From: an uncultured Lachnospiraceae bacterium
Lineage (GTDB): Bacteria > Bacillota > Clostridia > Lachnospirales > Lachnospiraceae
DNA: 64,000 nucleotides
Assembly: GCA_947089905.1 (NCBI GenBank)
Contig: CAMUMG010000010.1
Location: forward strand, 50,834-114,833
Direction of reading: 5' to 3'
The notes under the pieces are model-generated. The model did no database searches. It saw only the letters and a list, made by a program, of their open reading frames with translations, and was not told where the DNA came from. Position 1 is the first letter of the stretch. The number at the start of each line of letters is the position of its first letter. Of this stretch, positions 36,570 to 45,272 are shown one piece after another. Both the position numbers and the translations under genes were made by a program.

Positions 36570-39137
36570 ATGGCATTGATATGGAAAGAAAATTCAGCGA
36601 ATCAGATCGAAAAAGGAACTGTAATTTTTGAGGCAGAAGAAGAGGTACAACATGTTTGTTTAATTTTAACAGGGAAAGTAAGTATAAATGGTATGGGAGT
36701 ACAAGTTGTATTAGGGACAGGAAACTTTTTAGGAGTTACTGATCTTTTTATGGGACGTTATTTAAGTACTTATACAGCATTAGAGGATACAATAATCTAT
36801 ATATTTCCAGCGAAAAATTCAAACAGTATAATAGAAATTTTAAAGCAACAAAAGGATTATCGTGGAATTATGGTATATACTTTAGCAAAATATCTTACGG
36901 CACTTTTAGAAGCAAAAGATAAACTCAAAAGCTCTGCAGAATCCTCTTATAAATTTCTAAAAGACAGTGAGAAATTTTGCCAAACAGAAGCAAAAAAATC
37001 AGGAATTTTATTTCCAAAAATTCAGGAATTAGATAAGTTACAAGCCTATGAAGAGGAAGTTAGTATAGAGCAAGAGAAGTTAAGTTATTATTTGGACTGT
37101 GCAGACATTCCCTATGATATCGTAAAAAGTTATTTTTCTTATTCTGTACCAATGGCACAGTATCATGTAAAAGAAATATCGGGATTAATTGCCCAAATAT
37201 TAATTGAATGTATGGAGGTATTTCAATATTTATATGAGGTTTTTTCTTTTCTTATTAATGATGGCTCGGATCAGTTATTTCAAAGAGAAGCGGATCTTGC
37301 TATTAAGTTAGAAAGAGAAGGAAAAAATGCAGAAGATATTATTCAAAGACTAGATCAGACGATAGATCAAATCAATGAAATAGAACAGATATTGACAGAA
37401 TATTGTGGAACAGAATTTCCGATTGATCGGGAACAAATGGAACAGATTTATACAAATGTTTTAATTGAGGGTTGGATTCCATTTACAGAGGAAGATAAAA
37501 AAGAAGAAGAAAAACAATTAAGTAAAGAAACAAAGGAGCAAGAAAAGGATTGGAAAGAAATAGAGGATGAAAAATGGTGGGAGAGCGAAGAGAAAAATGA
37601 ACAAGAACCACAAAAGGAAGAAGAGAAAGAAATAGAGGGCAGAAACGAATGGGAAATAGAAAAGGACGAAGAACAAACAGAAGTAGAACAGGAAATAAAA
37701 GATAAAAATGAAACAGATGAACTAACCGAGAATGAAGAAATAGATAGAAAGAAGTTAGAACAAATGCTTCAAGAAGTTTCAGGAGCTATGCAACAGATTT
37801 TAGATTGTGCTGGTTTAGAAAAGGATAAAGAAGCATTATTAAAAGCAGATATCGAAGATTTAGTCACAGCGGCGGATCGACAGAGTCAGGATGGTGAAAT
37901 GCACCAGACAAAGCAAGAGATTTCTTCTATATTTTATGATTTATATTATGCTGTCTTTTTATATGCTCAGAGAAGACCTTTGCCATTAGCTGCTGAATTA
38001 TTTTTAAATTATGGTTTTTTAGATGAACGATTGTTGTCTCAAAAACAGCTTGAAGATCTAGTAAAGTTTAATAGTCAAAAGGATATTTCTGAAGCACCTT
38101 GTTGTATTTATACCATGCGAGAGTGGCTTCAGCTTATTTATGACGGAGAAAAAGAACCTTCCAGAAATGAGTTTGAAGAAGATTACAAAGACATTCTACG
38201 AAAACAAAAGAGGATGGGAAAGATTACAGATAGGCAGGAAGCGGAATTACTTAGGGACAAAGAAAAAAAGGTATATTTTGAAATCAATAACATGTTTAAT
38301 TATAACCAGCGTCTGTTAAATGGACAACTTTCTACTTTTGCACCTGTTTTATATCAGGAACAGATGTTTCGAGATATGGAAAACTTATTTTTGACGAAAC
38401 AGAAATTAAATGAAGCAGTATGTGAGCTTTTGAAAATTGATTATTCCGTTTTTTACCGAGAGGTGCTTTATTCTCATCCAGAACAAGGAATTAATAAAGA
38501 GTATATTGCGAAACAGATTATGCCAGATCTTATTTTGTTTCCTGTAGTGGGAAATCATGTTTCGATGTGGCAGGAGATCACAGAAAGAAGACGCGATAGT
38601 GCAGGAAGATTTCTAATTCCAAGATTTACAGAGATGACACCGTTTGATCTGATGATAAAGCTTTTTGGAAGATTTCGGTGGGAACTTTGTAGAACAATGC
38701 AGGGAAGTGCATGGAATGATATTAAATATAAATCTTTGACTTCGGAATATATGGACTATCTACAATTTTATAAAAAGAATCATGATTTATCAGAAGAGAA
38801 AAAAGAAAAATTAAAGCTTCAGATTCAAAAGGGTAGAAATAATTCGAGAGAAGTATTTTTACAAGATTATGAGGCGTGGATAAAGGCAGAGGCAATAGGA
38901 GCAGTTCGATTAAATAAAGTGGTCCGTGCGATTATGGCAGTTTATATTCCATTTGCAAAACCAATCAGGGAGCATCTGATAAGTCAACCGTTGTTTGGAG
39001 ATGTGATGGGAAGATATCAACGTGAAAAAGCAAAGAGGATACGAGAATTAGAAACAAGATTTCGTGAATTGGAAAAGCAACAGATTGAACTACCACAGGA
39101 ACTGATAGAAACCATGCACTTTTATAAAGATCTATAA
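36570..39137 (+). CDS. cNMP-binding-domain protein with acidic low-complexity insert
   Basis: The 855-residue cytoplasmic protein begins with a cyclic-nucleotide-binding-like beta barrel (residues 5-100, KGTVIFEAEEEVQHVCLILTG is the start of the jelly roll). There is no helix-turn-helix after it, so it is not a Crp regulator. Residues about 305-400 are a Glu/Lys/Asp-rich stretch with many EKNE and EEKE runs. The second half is mostly helical with long charged helices (DEREKAKRIRELETRFRELE near the end, paraphrased from KRIRELETRFRELEKQ). I recall similar proteins in Lachnospiraceae but no known function. GGAGG precedes the ATG. Its partner genes are not evident. Confidence 0.7.
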   Translation: MALIWKENSANQIEKGTVIFEAEEEVQHVCLILTGKVSINGMGVQVVLGTGNFLGVTDLFMGRYLSTYTALEDTIIYIFPAKNSNSIIEILKQQKDYRGIMVYTLAKYLTALLEAKDKLKSSAESSYKFLKDSEKFCQTEAKKSGILFPKIQELDKLQAYEEEVSIEQEKLSYYLDCADIPYDIVKSYFSYSVPMAQYHVKEISGLIAQILIECMEVFQYLYEVFSFLINDGSDQLFQREADLAIKLEREGKNAEDIIQRLDQTIDQINEIEQILTEYCGTEFPIDREQMEQIYTNVLIEGWIPFTEEDKKEEEKQLSKETKEQEKDWKEIEDEKWWESEEKNEQEPQKEEEKEIEGRNEWEIEKDEEQTEVEQEIKDKNETDELTENEEIDRKKLEQMLQEVSGAMQQILDCAGLEKDKEALLKADIEDLVTAADRQSQDGEMHQTKQEISSIFYDLYYAVFLYAQRRPLPLAAELFLNYGFLDERLLSQKQLEDLVKFNSQKDISEAPCCIYTMREWLQLIYDGEKEPSRNEFEEDYKDILRKQKRMGKITDRQEAELLRDKEKKVYFEINNMFNYNQRLLNGQLSTFAPVLYQEQMFRDMENLFLTKQKLNEAVCELLKIDYSVFYREVLYSHPEQGINKEYIAKQIMPDLILFPVVGNHVSMWQEITERRRDSAGRFLIPRFTEMTPFDLMIKLFGRFRWELCRTMQGSAWNDIKYKSLTSEYMDYLQFYKKNHDLSEEKKEKLKLQIQKGRNNSREVFLQDYEAWIKAEAIGAVRLNKVVRAIMAVYIPFAKPIREHLISQPLFGDVMGRYQREKAKRIRELETRFRELEKQQIELPQELIETMHFYKDL

Positions 39138-39156
39138 TCGTTTTTATATTTTGTAT

Positions 39157-39185
39157 TTGACAATACATGTATTATTGTATACAAT
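39157..39185 (+). promoter_or_regulatory. promoter with overlapping palindromic operators for the citrate synthase-like gene
   Basis: TTGACA (39157-39162) and TACAAT (39180-39185) are 17 bases apart. ATACATGTAT (39163-39172) and ATTGTATACAAT (39174-39185) are perfect palindromes within the spacer and -10 region, suitable for a FadR-type GntR dimer such as the one encoded at 40636. Confidence 0.75.
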
Positions 39186-39217
39186 GATACAACAATACAA
39201 TTAGAGGAGGAACTGTT

Positions 39218-40624
39218 ATGGAGAACCGGAAAGTATATTTAAACCCACACAATAACTTATTGTCATTAGAGGAGCATATGTATGAATTGGTGGATGTAAA
39301 GACACCAAATGTATTCCGAAATCTATTTCCATATAGTGAAGTTCCAAAAATTGCTTTTAACGATCGAATTGTTCCCCATAATATGCCAGAGGAAATTTGG
39401 ATTACAGACACTACATTTCGTGATGGACAGCAGTCAAGAGCACCTTATACAACAGAACAGATTGTAAAAATTTTTGATTATCTACACCAATTAGGAGGTC
39501 CAAACGGAATTATTCGTCAGAGTGAATTTTTTCTTTATAGCAAGAAGGATCGGGATGCAGTTTATAAATGTATGGAGCGGGGATATAAATATCCAGAAGT
39601 TACTTCTTGGATTCGGGCAAGTAAGAAGGACTTTGAACTGGTAAAAGAGATTGGTATGAAAGAAACAGGAATTTTGGTAAGCTGTTCCGATTACCACATT
39701 TTCTATAAAATGAAAATGACCAGAAGTCAGGCAATGGAACATTATTTAAGTGTGGTTAGAGAGTGTTTGGAAACAGGAATTGCACCAAGATGTCATTTAG
39801 AGGACATTACAAGATCCGATATTTATGGATTTGTTATTCCATTTTGTTTTGAATTGATGAAATTAGGAGCAGAGTATGGAATTCCAGTTAAAGTCCGTGC
39901 CTGTGATACTATGGGGTATGGTGTGAATTATCCGGGGGCTGTAATACCACGTTCTGTACCGGGTATTATTTATGGACTTATGACTCATGCAGGAGTGCCA
40001 AGTGAATTAATGGAATGGCATGGACATAATGATTTTTATAAAGCAGTCAGCAATTCTACTACTGCATGGTTATATGGGGCATGTGGCGTCAACTGCTCTT
40101 TATTTGGTATTGGAGAGAGGACAGGCAATACTCCATTAGAAGCGATGATTTTTGAATATGCTCAGTTAAAAGGAACTTTAGATGGAATGGAAACAAAAGT
40201 AATTACAGAGCTTGCACAATATTATAAAAAGGAGATTGGATATGAAATACCACCAAGAACTCCTTTTGTTGGTAAAAACTTTAATGTTACAAGAGCTGGA
40301 ATTCATGCAGATGGTCTACTAAAAAATGAAGAGATCTATAATATTTTTGATACAGAAAAATTTTTAAATCGCCCAGTGTTAGTTTCTATTTCAAATACTT
40401 CAGGATTGGCAGGAATCGCCCATTGGATTAATACGTATTTTCAATTAAAGGGCGAAGAAGTTATAGATAAAGGACATCCAATAGTAGCAAGAATTAAGGA
40501 ACTTGTAGATCAGCAATATGAGGAAGGACGTATCACGGTTATGACAGATGAGGAATTGATAGATATGATCAATCAATTTAAGGGTGACTATGGCGTTCAA
40601 TTACCGGATACTGTAATCTCTTAG
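39218..40624 (+). CDS. DRE-TIM metallolyase, candidate Re-citrate synthase
   Basis: The 468-residue protein shows the isopropylmalate/homocitrate synthase signature: DTTFRDGQQSRAPY near residue 70, HLEDITRSDIYGF and MEWHGHNDFYKAV (metal-binding HxH region), and CGVNCSLFGIGERTGNTP. It aligns in memory with the Clostridium kluyveri Re-citrate synthase (CKL_0973) rather than with LeuA: it has the GGPNGIIRQSEFFLYSKKD segment and lacks the long LeuA regulatory domain. If so, it condenses oxaloacetate and acetyl-CoA for glutamate synthesis in an anaerobe. 2-isopropylmalate or homocitrate synthase remain alternatives. It forms a unit with the GntR regulator 11 bases downstream. Confidence 0.78.
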   Translation: MENRKVYLNPHNNLLSLEEHMYELVDVKTPNVFRNLFPYSEVPKIAFNDRIVPHNMPEEIWITDTTFRDGQQSRAPYTTEQIVKIFDYLHQLGGPNGIIRQSEFFLYSKKDRDAVYKCMERGYKYPEVTSWIRASKKDFELVKEIGMKETGILVSCSDYHIFYKMKMTRSQAMEHYLSVVRECLETGIAPRCHLEDITRSDIYGFVIPFCFELMKLGAEYGIPVKVRACDTMGYGVNYPGAVIPRSVPGIIYGLMTHAGVPSELMEWHGHNDFYKAVSNSTTAWLYGACGVNCSLFGIGERTGNTPLEAMIFEYAQLKGTLDGMETKVITELAQYYKKEIGYEIPPRTPFVGKNFNVTRAGIHADGLLKNEEIYNIFDTEKFLNRPVLVSISNTSGLAGIAHWINTYFQLKGEEVIDKGHPIVARIKELVDQQYEEGRITVMTDEELIDMINQFKGDYGVQLPDTVIS

Positions 40625-40635
40625 ACGGAGGAATT

Positions 40636-41295
40636 GTGGAAGAATCAGATAAATTTTCCCTGCGTGGAAAGGTGTTTAACCGAATTCGAGAAGGTATTTT
40701 GGAGGGAAAATATAATCAAAAAGAAGAGTTAAAAGAAAGTGTAATTGCGGCAGAATTAGGCGTAAGCCGAACCCCTGTCCGTGAAGCACTACGGCAGTTA
40801 GAATTAGAAGGGTTGGTTACGATTATTCCGAATAAAGGAGCTTATGTCACAGGGATTTCAGAAAAAGATATTCATGATATTTATGTCATACGCTCTTATT
40901 TGGAAGGATTGTGTGCAAAATGGGCATGTGAAAATATGACGAAAGAAATATTAGATGAATTGGAGGAAGTTATTTATCTATCGGAGTTTCATACAAGAAA
41001 AGGACATCATGAACAGGTTGTAGAATTAGATAATAAATTTCATGAACTTATTTATGAAAGTTCTGGAAGTAAAATTTTACGTCATGTATTAAGCGATTTT
41101 CATCATTATGTTCAGCGTGTACGCAAGCTTTCTCTATCTAAAACAGAACGAGCGGAAGAGTCGAATAAGGAACATCTTGCAATTTTAGAGGCAATTCGAA
41201 GTGGTGACAAAAAGTTAGCAGAAGAGTTAGCACATACTCATATTATATCGACTATACAGAATATGAGAGATTTTCATAAAGAAAATGAATTCTAA
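40636..41295 (+). CDS. GntR-family regulator, FadR/FCD type
   Basis: The GTG start at 40636 has GGAGGAATT just upstream. The 219-residue protein has an N-terminal winged helix (ELGVSRTPVREALRQLELEGLV) and an all-helical FCD ligand domain (residues 90-210) with metal-binding His candidates (DNKFHELIYESSG, HYVQRVRKLSL, EHLAILEAIRSGD). FCD regulators usually sense an organic acid or acyl-CoA. Its place behind the Re-citrate synthase-like gene and the palindrome in that promoter suggest local control and autoregulation. Confidence 0.9.
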   Translation: MEESDKFSLRGKVFNRIREGILEGKYNQKEELKESVIAAELGVSRTPVREALRQLELEGLVTIIPNKGAYVTGISEKDIHDIYVIRSYLEGLCAKWACENMTKEILDELEEVIYLSEFHTRKGHHEQVVELDNKFHELIYESSGSKILRHVLSDFHHYVQRVRKLSLSKTERAEESNKEHLAILEAIRSGDKKLAEELAHTHIISTIQNMRDFHKENEF

Positions 41296-41349
41296 ATCAA
41301 AAATATTGGCATAGAATGAATGGAATAAGAATATTAAAGGTGAAGCGTT

Positions 41350-41778
41350 ATGGGCAGAAAAATTTTAAGAAAGGGAATTTTTCTCTTCTATGTTCTGATG
41401 CTTGTCCTATTGCCGACAGGGTGCAAAAAAGACGAGGAAACTCCGGCAGGAAAACTAAATGATTTAGAGTTTACAGTTGTAGAAGAAGCCGATCTTCCAG
41501 AAGAATTACTTAAAATTATTAACGAAAAAAAAGAAAATCCATTTAAATTGTCGTACACCAGTGAGGATAGTCTATACATAGCCAGAGGATATGGAGCACA
41601 AAGATCAGGAGGATATAGTATTACAGTAAAAGAGTTATATCTGTCAGAACAGGGAATCTATTTTCAGACAGAGTTGATCGGACCATCTCAAGAAGATTTG
41701 GTGTCACAGGCAATTACACATCCTTATATTGTAGTTAAATTAGAAAAATCAGAACAGCCTGTAATTTATAGTGAATAG
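41350..41778 (+). CDS. PrcB-like lipoprotein
   Basis: The 142-residue precursor has a lipobox ending at Cys25 (LPTGC), so it is likely lipid-anchored outside. The C-terminal part resembles the PrcB C-terminal domain (YIARGYGAQRSGGYSITVKEL and HPYIVVKLEKSEQ). Such domains are found in secreted proteins of Firmicutes; the function is unclear. GGTGAAG precedes the ATG. It is read in the same direction as the GntR gene with a 54-base gap. Confidence 0.75.
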   Translation: MGRKILRKGIFLFYVLMLVLLPTGCKKDEETPAGKLNDLEFTVVEEADLPEELLKIINEKKENPFKLSYTSEDSLYIARGYGAQRSGGYSITVKELYLSEQGIYFQTELIGPSQEDLVSQAITHPYIVVKLEKSEQPVIYSE

Positions 41779-41848
41779 AAATAGGGCTAAAATGGAAAAA
41801 ATGATTTTATAAAATATTATTGTTAAAATATAAATTTTCTGAAAATTA

Positions 41849-41877
41849 TTGACTTTTTACCTATTATGTGGTATAGT
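41849..41877 (+). promoter_or_regulatory. vegetative promoter of veg
   Basis: TTGACT (41849-41854) and TATAGT (41872-41877) are separated by 17 bases, 60 bases before the veg start codon. Confidence 0.8.
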
Positions 41878-41937
41878 AAGAAAGGGACTGGCTAGTAGTT
41901 TCCCCAAATACACGAAAAAGGGGAGAAGAAATGAGCG

Positions 41938-42180
41938 ATGAAGCAGCCAGAGAATATTTGTAAGGTTTATCGTGCGATTGCTGATAATGTTGGAAAAAGA
42001 GTAAAAATAAAATTCAATAAGGGAAGGAATCAGTATGATATATCAGAAGGGATTATTTCTAAAGCATATCCTTGTGTCTTTTTAGTTCAACTAGACAAAA
42101 ATTCTTCTGAGGCAGTAAAAATCATTTCTTATAGCTATACTGATGTATTAACAAAAGAAGTGGAATTACAATTTTGTTAA
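41938..42180 (+). CDS. veg: Veg family protein
   Basis: This 80-residue protein matches the small Veg family: GKRVKIKFNKGRNQYDISEG, AYPCVFLVQLD and SYSYTDVLTKEVELQF. Veg is a highly expressed Firmicute protein linked to biofilm and other regulation in B. subtilis; the fold is SH3-like and the molecular role is unsettled. An in-frame start at 41938 is chosen. Another ATG at 41931 is out of frame and ends after ten codons. The ribosome-binding site is GGGGAGAAG. A terminator follows at 42256. Confidence 0.85.
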   Translation: MKQPENICKVYRAIADNVGKRVKIKFNKGRNQYDISEGIISKAYPCVFLVQLDKNSSEAVKIISYSYTDVLTKEVELQFC

Positions 42181-42255
42181 AGGTATTTAAAGCAAAAGAG
42201 GAATGTTTTATACATAAGATTAAAAAAAGTTGGATAGAAAATAAGAAGTTTTATG

Positions 42256-42310
42256 ACGTATTCAGATCAGAGTTGTTTAAAATATAACTTTAATCTGAAT
42301 ACGTTTTTTA
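42256..42310 (+). terminator. terminator after veg
   Basis: ACGTATTCAGAT (42256-42267) pairs with ATCTGAATACGT (42293-42304), followed by TTTTTT. Confidence 0.9.
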
Positions 42311-42351
42311 TTTCGAAAATCGAATGGATTAAACTTCCTTAGATAAAATAC

Positions 42352-42380
42352 TTGACAATAGTAATGATTACTATTATAAT
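42352..42380 (+). promoter_or_regulatory. perR promoter with a perfect PerR/Fur-type box
   Basis: TTGACA (42352-42357) and TATAAT (42375-42380) are 17 bases apart. AATAGTAAT-G-ATTACTATT (42357-42375), a perfect 9-1-9 palindrome, fills the spacer. The 7-1-7 core fits the PerR/Fur consensus, so repression by its own product is likely. Confidence 0.85.
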
Positions 42381-42411
42381 AAAACTATCTTCTGAAACAG
42401 GGGGAGAGGTT

Positions 42412-42810
42412 ATGACAGTAACTAAGTTTAGTAAGCAAAGAGAATCTATTAAGGAATATTTGATTCACACCAAGGAACATCCGACTGCAGATATGGTATA
42501 TTTAAATATACGTCAGAAGTTTCCAAATATCAGTTTAGGAACAGTTTACCGCAACCTTAACTTTTTAGAAGAGCAGGGCGAAATTGTTCGTCTGAAAGAT
42601 GGAATCGGCAGTGATCGATTTGATGGTAATTTAGAGCCACATTATCATTTTGTTTGCCGTAAGTGTAAAAAGTTCTGTGATCTTGAGATGAATTCATTAG
42701 AACACATCAATACTTTAGCAGCAGCTAATTTTCATGGAAGGATTGAGGGACATACTACACTTTTTTATGGATTGTGTGAAGAATGCTTTGAAGATGAAAG
42801 AAAAAAATAG
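42412..42810 (+). CDS. perR: Fur-family peroxide-type regulator (PerR-like)
   Basis: I start at the ATG of 42412 (GGGGGAGAGG ribosome-binding site); the open frame goes further upstream only through the promoter. The 132-residue protein has the Fur winged helix (EHPTADMVYLNIRQKFPNIS, then LGTVYRNLNFLEEQG) and the metal sites: HYHFVCRKCKKFCDL with one CxxC pair and GLCEECF with the second. The HYHFVC run carries the sensing histidines typical of PerR. The adjacent reverse rubrerythrin and shared operators support a peroxide role over Fur or Zur. Confidence 0.87.
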   Translation: MTVTKFSKQRESIKEYLIHTKEHPTADMVYLNIRQKFPNISLGTVYRNLNFLEEQGEIVRLKDGIGSDRFDGNLEPHYHFVCRKCKKFCDLEMNSLEHINTLAAANFHGRIEGHTTLFYGLCEECFEDERKK

Positions 42811-42829
42811 TAAAAAATTAAAAAAGGGC

Positions 42830-42885
42830 TTGACAAATAAAAAAAGATTTAGTATGATAGTAGCTGATAACAGTAATGATTCCTA
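42830..42885 (+). promoter_or_regulatory. rubrerythrin promoter with PerR-box-like sequence
   Basis: TTGACA (42830-42835) and TATGAT (42853-42858) are 17 bases apart. CAGTAAT-G-ATTCCTA (42871-42885) just downstream shares AGTAATGATT with the perR box, an imperfect 7-1-7 site. Confidence 0.7.
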
Positions 42886-42910
42886 ATTTAAAATAAAGGA
42901 GAAAATTTAT

Positions 42911-43453
42911 ATGGCAAAGTTTGTATGTAATGTATGCGGATATGTTTACGAAGGAGATGCTGCACCGGAGTTTTGTCCAATTTGTAAAGCTCCAGCAGAC
43001 AAGTTTACAGAGCAGAAAGACGAACTTAGCTGGGCAGCAGAACATGTAGTAGGAGTTGCACAGGGAGTTAGTGAGGATATTTTAAATGATTTAAGAGCAA
43101 ACTTTTCAGGGGAATGTACAGAAGTAGGTATGTATTTAGCAATGGCAAGAGTAGCTCATAGAGAAGGATATCCGGAAATCGGTCTTTATTATGAGAAAGC
43201 TGCTTATGAAGAAGCAGAACATGCAGCAAAGTTTGCAGAACTTCTTGGTGAAGTTGTAACAGATAGCACAAAGAAGAATCTCCAATTAAGAGTTGATGCC
43301 GAAAATGGCGCAACTGGTGGTAAATTTGATCTTGCAAAGAGAGCAAAGGCTGCTAACTTAGATGCAATTCATGATACAGTGCATGAAATGGCAAAAGATG
43401 AAGCTAGACATGGAAAAGCATTTGCAGGTTTGTTAAAGAGATATTTTAGTTAA
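42911..43453 (+). CDS. reverse rubrerythrin (NADH peroxidase type)
   Basis: The 180-residue protein has the rubredoxin domain at the N terminus ([13 protein letters not shown] and [12 protein letters not shown], two CxxC pairs) and the diiron ferritin-like domain after it ([45 protein letters not shown]). This order is reversed compared with classical rubrerythrin and marks the peroxide and oxygen detoxifying enzymes of Clostridia. It lies right after the PerR-like regulator and has its own promoter with a related operator. A terminator follows at 43485. Confidence 0.92.
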   Translation: MAKFVCNVCGYVYEGDAAPEFCPICKAPADKFTEQKDELSWAAEHVVGVAQGVSEDILNDLRANFSGECTEVGMYLAMARVAHREGYPEIGLYYEKAAYEEAEHAAKFAELLGEVVTDSTKKNLQLRVDAENGATGGKFDLAKRAKAANLDAIHDTVHEMAKDEARHGKAFAGLLKRYFS

Positions 43454-43484
43454 TGCGTAAACTCCTTAAAAATATCAGTTTTCC

Positions 43485-43517
43485 GGTGTATGGGATAACT
43501 CCCCATACACCATTTTA
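43485..43517 (+). terminator. terminator after reverse rubrerythrin
   Basis: GGTGTATGGG (43485-43494) pairs with CCCATACACC (43502-43511), followed by a T-rich stretch. Confidence 0.88.
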
Positions 43518-43553
43518 TTATTCAAAATCAACATCTGAAAAGGAATATAGGAT

Positions 43554-44021
43554 ATGATTATACAAGTAAATGAACCCGAATATGCAAATATATTTGCTAC
43601 TATTTATAATAGTGCAAACACTCTTTTTGATGATAGTGAAAGGTATGATGCTTCCGGAGAAATATTTATAAAACAATTAAAAGATGATACAAATTTTATT
43701 TATTTAGATGAAGAACAAAAAATAAGAGGATTTATGTCATTCCATAAGATTGATAGATATTACGAATTAACTTCTCTATATGTAGAAAGGGAATATCAAA
43801 AAGAAAAAATTGGATATCAATTACTTACGCATTTTGAAAAACAAGCAGGAAAAAATACAATCTTATTTATCAAAGTTTTAAAAAATGCCTATTGGGCACT
43901 TAATTTTTATCAAAAGAATGGTTATGAGTTTTTAAATGATGAGATCTATTCAATCATTACATCGTTGGGTATAATAGAAAAGTCTTGGGAAAAAATTTTA
44001 TATAAGAAAATAGTTCCATAA
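43554..44021 (+). CDS. GNAT-family N-acetyltransferase
   Basis: This 155-residue protein has the GNAT motifs ELTSLYVEREYQKEKIGYQLL and NAYWALNFYQKNGYEFLN. The central loop has QKEKIGYQLL in place of the usual Q/RxxGxG/A, so cofactor binding is somewhat diverged. The substrate is unknown. It is transcribed alone towards the riboswitch operon, with only 14 bases between the convergent stop codons. Confidence 0.82.
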   Translation: MIIQVNEPEYANIFATIYNSANTLFDDSERYDASGEIFIKQLKDDTNFIYLDEEQKIRGFMSFHKIDRYYELTSLYVEREYQKEKIGYQLLTHFEKQAGKNTILFIKVLKNAYWALNFYQKNGYEFLNDEIYSIITSLGIIEKSWEKILYKKIVP

Positions 44022-44035
44022 TTTATATTTAATTT

Positions 44036-44827
44036 CTATTTTCCATAATTTATCCTAAATTGGTAATCAGCTTGTTCTGCAAAAATTTTTGGAGTAGATA
44101 TTTGATTTGTCAATCCAATATTATCCCAAGTTGCTGTCCAAATTAAATAGGGAGCTAGAGGTAATGTATCTTTTACTTTGATATGACAGCCATCACGAAT
44201 AATTAAACCATCTTGAGCCATTTTTTGTGCATCAAAATATAATCTTGCTCCAGTAAGGTATTCTGAGTTTTCATCCATTACAATTTTTCCTTGCTGTTTT
44301 GAATTTACAATGATTTCTCCTGTGATACCATCACCAAACATAATATAGTCACTAAAATCTGTTGGATCTCCAAGTATCATTCCAATAGGTTGTTTTTCGG
44401 CAATAACTCTTTCCGTTTTGAGTCTGTTCCAACTCTTTAACATTGCATCTTGTTTAATGTGTTTCCAATTATTCATAGATGTACTATGAACTAAAATAGA
44501 AGGTTCATTTTCACGAAGAAAAGGATCATTATATTTATGGTGGGCATAATAACTTTTAGCAGTCTTTAGATCTGTTTCTGATATTACTAAAACTGCATTT
44601 TTTTCATTTGCTTGGTTAAAACCTATGAAGTCGCAGATTGCCATTTTCCAATCTCTACATTGAAAGCGACTGACCTTTATTGTGTAGGCACAACAATCAC
44701 TACTTCCACACATTTTCTGATAGTCTTTACTATCTGTAAGTATTAAGATAATCCACGAATTATCATACACCTGTTTAGTAATAGGATTTATTTTATTCTC
44801 TGTTAATTCATCAACTCGATAAATCAT
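44036..44827 (-). CDS. unknown protein, possible ADP-ribosyltransferase-like (KptA/ART) fold
   Basis: The product has 263 residues, no signal peptide and no membrane segment. The middle has ILVHSTSMNNWKHIKQDAML, which recalls the histidine-bearing first strand and helix of KptA/ART enzymes. GARLYFDAQKMAQDGLIIRD and PLAPYLIW recall the later strands. A DPTDFSDYIMFGDGITGE segment lies between them. I rate the fold assignment as low confidence. It is the last gene of a tetrahydrofolate-riboswitch operon, 34 bases after the 136-residue gene, with an AAAGGGAT ribosome-binding site. Confidence 0.5.
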   Translation of the reverse strand: MIYRVDELTENKINPITKQVYDNSWIILILTDSKDYQKMCGSSDCCAYTIKVSRFQCRDWKMAICDFIGFNQANEKNAVLVISETDLKTAKSYYAHHKYNDPFLRENEPSILVHSTSMNNWKHIKQDAMLKSWNRLKTERVIAEKQPIGMILGDPTDFSDYIMFGDGITGEIIVNSKQQGKIVMDENSEYLTGARLYFDAQKMAQDGLIIRDGCHIKVKDTLPLAPYLIWTATWDNIGLTNQISTPKIFAEQADYQFRINYGK

Positions 44828-44861
44828 AATATGATCCCTTTCAGAAACTTTTTATGATTAT

Positions 44862-45272
44862 TTATTTTATCCATAAAGGTTCCCATGAAACACTTTTGGG
44901 AAGTGTTTCATGATTTCCAAAAAATTCTTCTGCGGCTGTTTGAGCATCAGAAATGTTTAAAACAAACAAATTATCCATGTGTATTTTTTGTGTTTGTGTA
45001 CAGGAATAAAAAACAGTATTTCCATTCGGATCTAAAGAATTATTTTTGCCGATGGCAATATAAACAGAACCATCACCATTTTCAAAGTAATGTAGAAGTG
45101 CAAAAGCTTCTTTCACAGTCAAAGTTAAAAAAGGATATTCTTTCACAGTTGTTATAATAAATTCATTACTTTCTTTTGAGTTTCTAATCTTTAATACAGA
45201 TTTTAACTCTTCTATATCACTACATTCTTTTTTACCTAAAAAATGTTCTACCAATATAATATAATTTTTCAT
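44862..45272 (-). CDS. small unknown protein, possibly Imm1-like
   Basis: The 136-residue protein has an acidic, beta-rich sequence. The segment FENGDGSVYIAIGKNNSLD, then AQTAAEEFFGNHETLPKSV and VSWEPLW, resembles the end of Imm1-type immunity proteins, but the similarity is weak. Its ATG overlaps the stop of the FolT gene (TAATG), so it is translationally coupled to that gene. It therefore belongs to the folate-riboswitch operon. Function is unknown. Confidence 0.5.
   Translation of the reverse strand: MKNYIILVEHFLGKKECSDIEELKSVLKIRNSKESNEFIITTVKEYPFLTLTVKEAFALLHYFENGDGSVYIAIGKNNSLDPNGNTVFYSCTQTQKIHMDNLFVLNISDAQTAAEEFFGNHETLPKSVSWEPLWIK

Noticed and set aside
39174..39185. Palindrome as a possible restriction or attachment site
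   Set aside because: Its place between -35 and the start region of a gene with an adjacent GntR regulator makes an operator much more likely.
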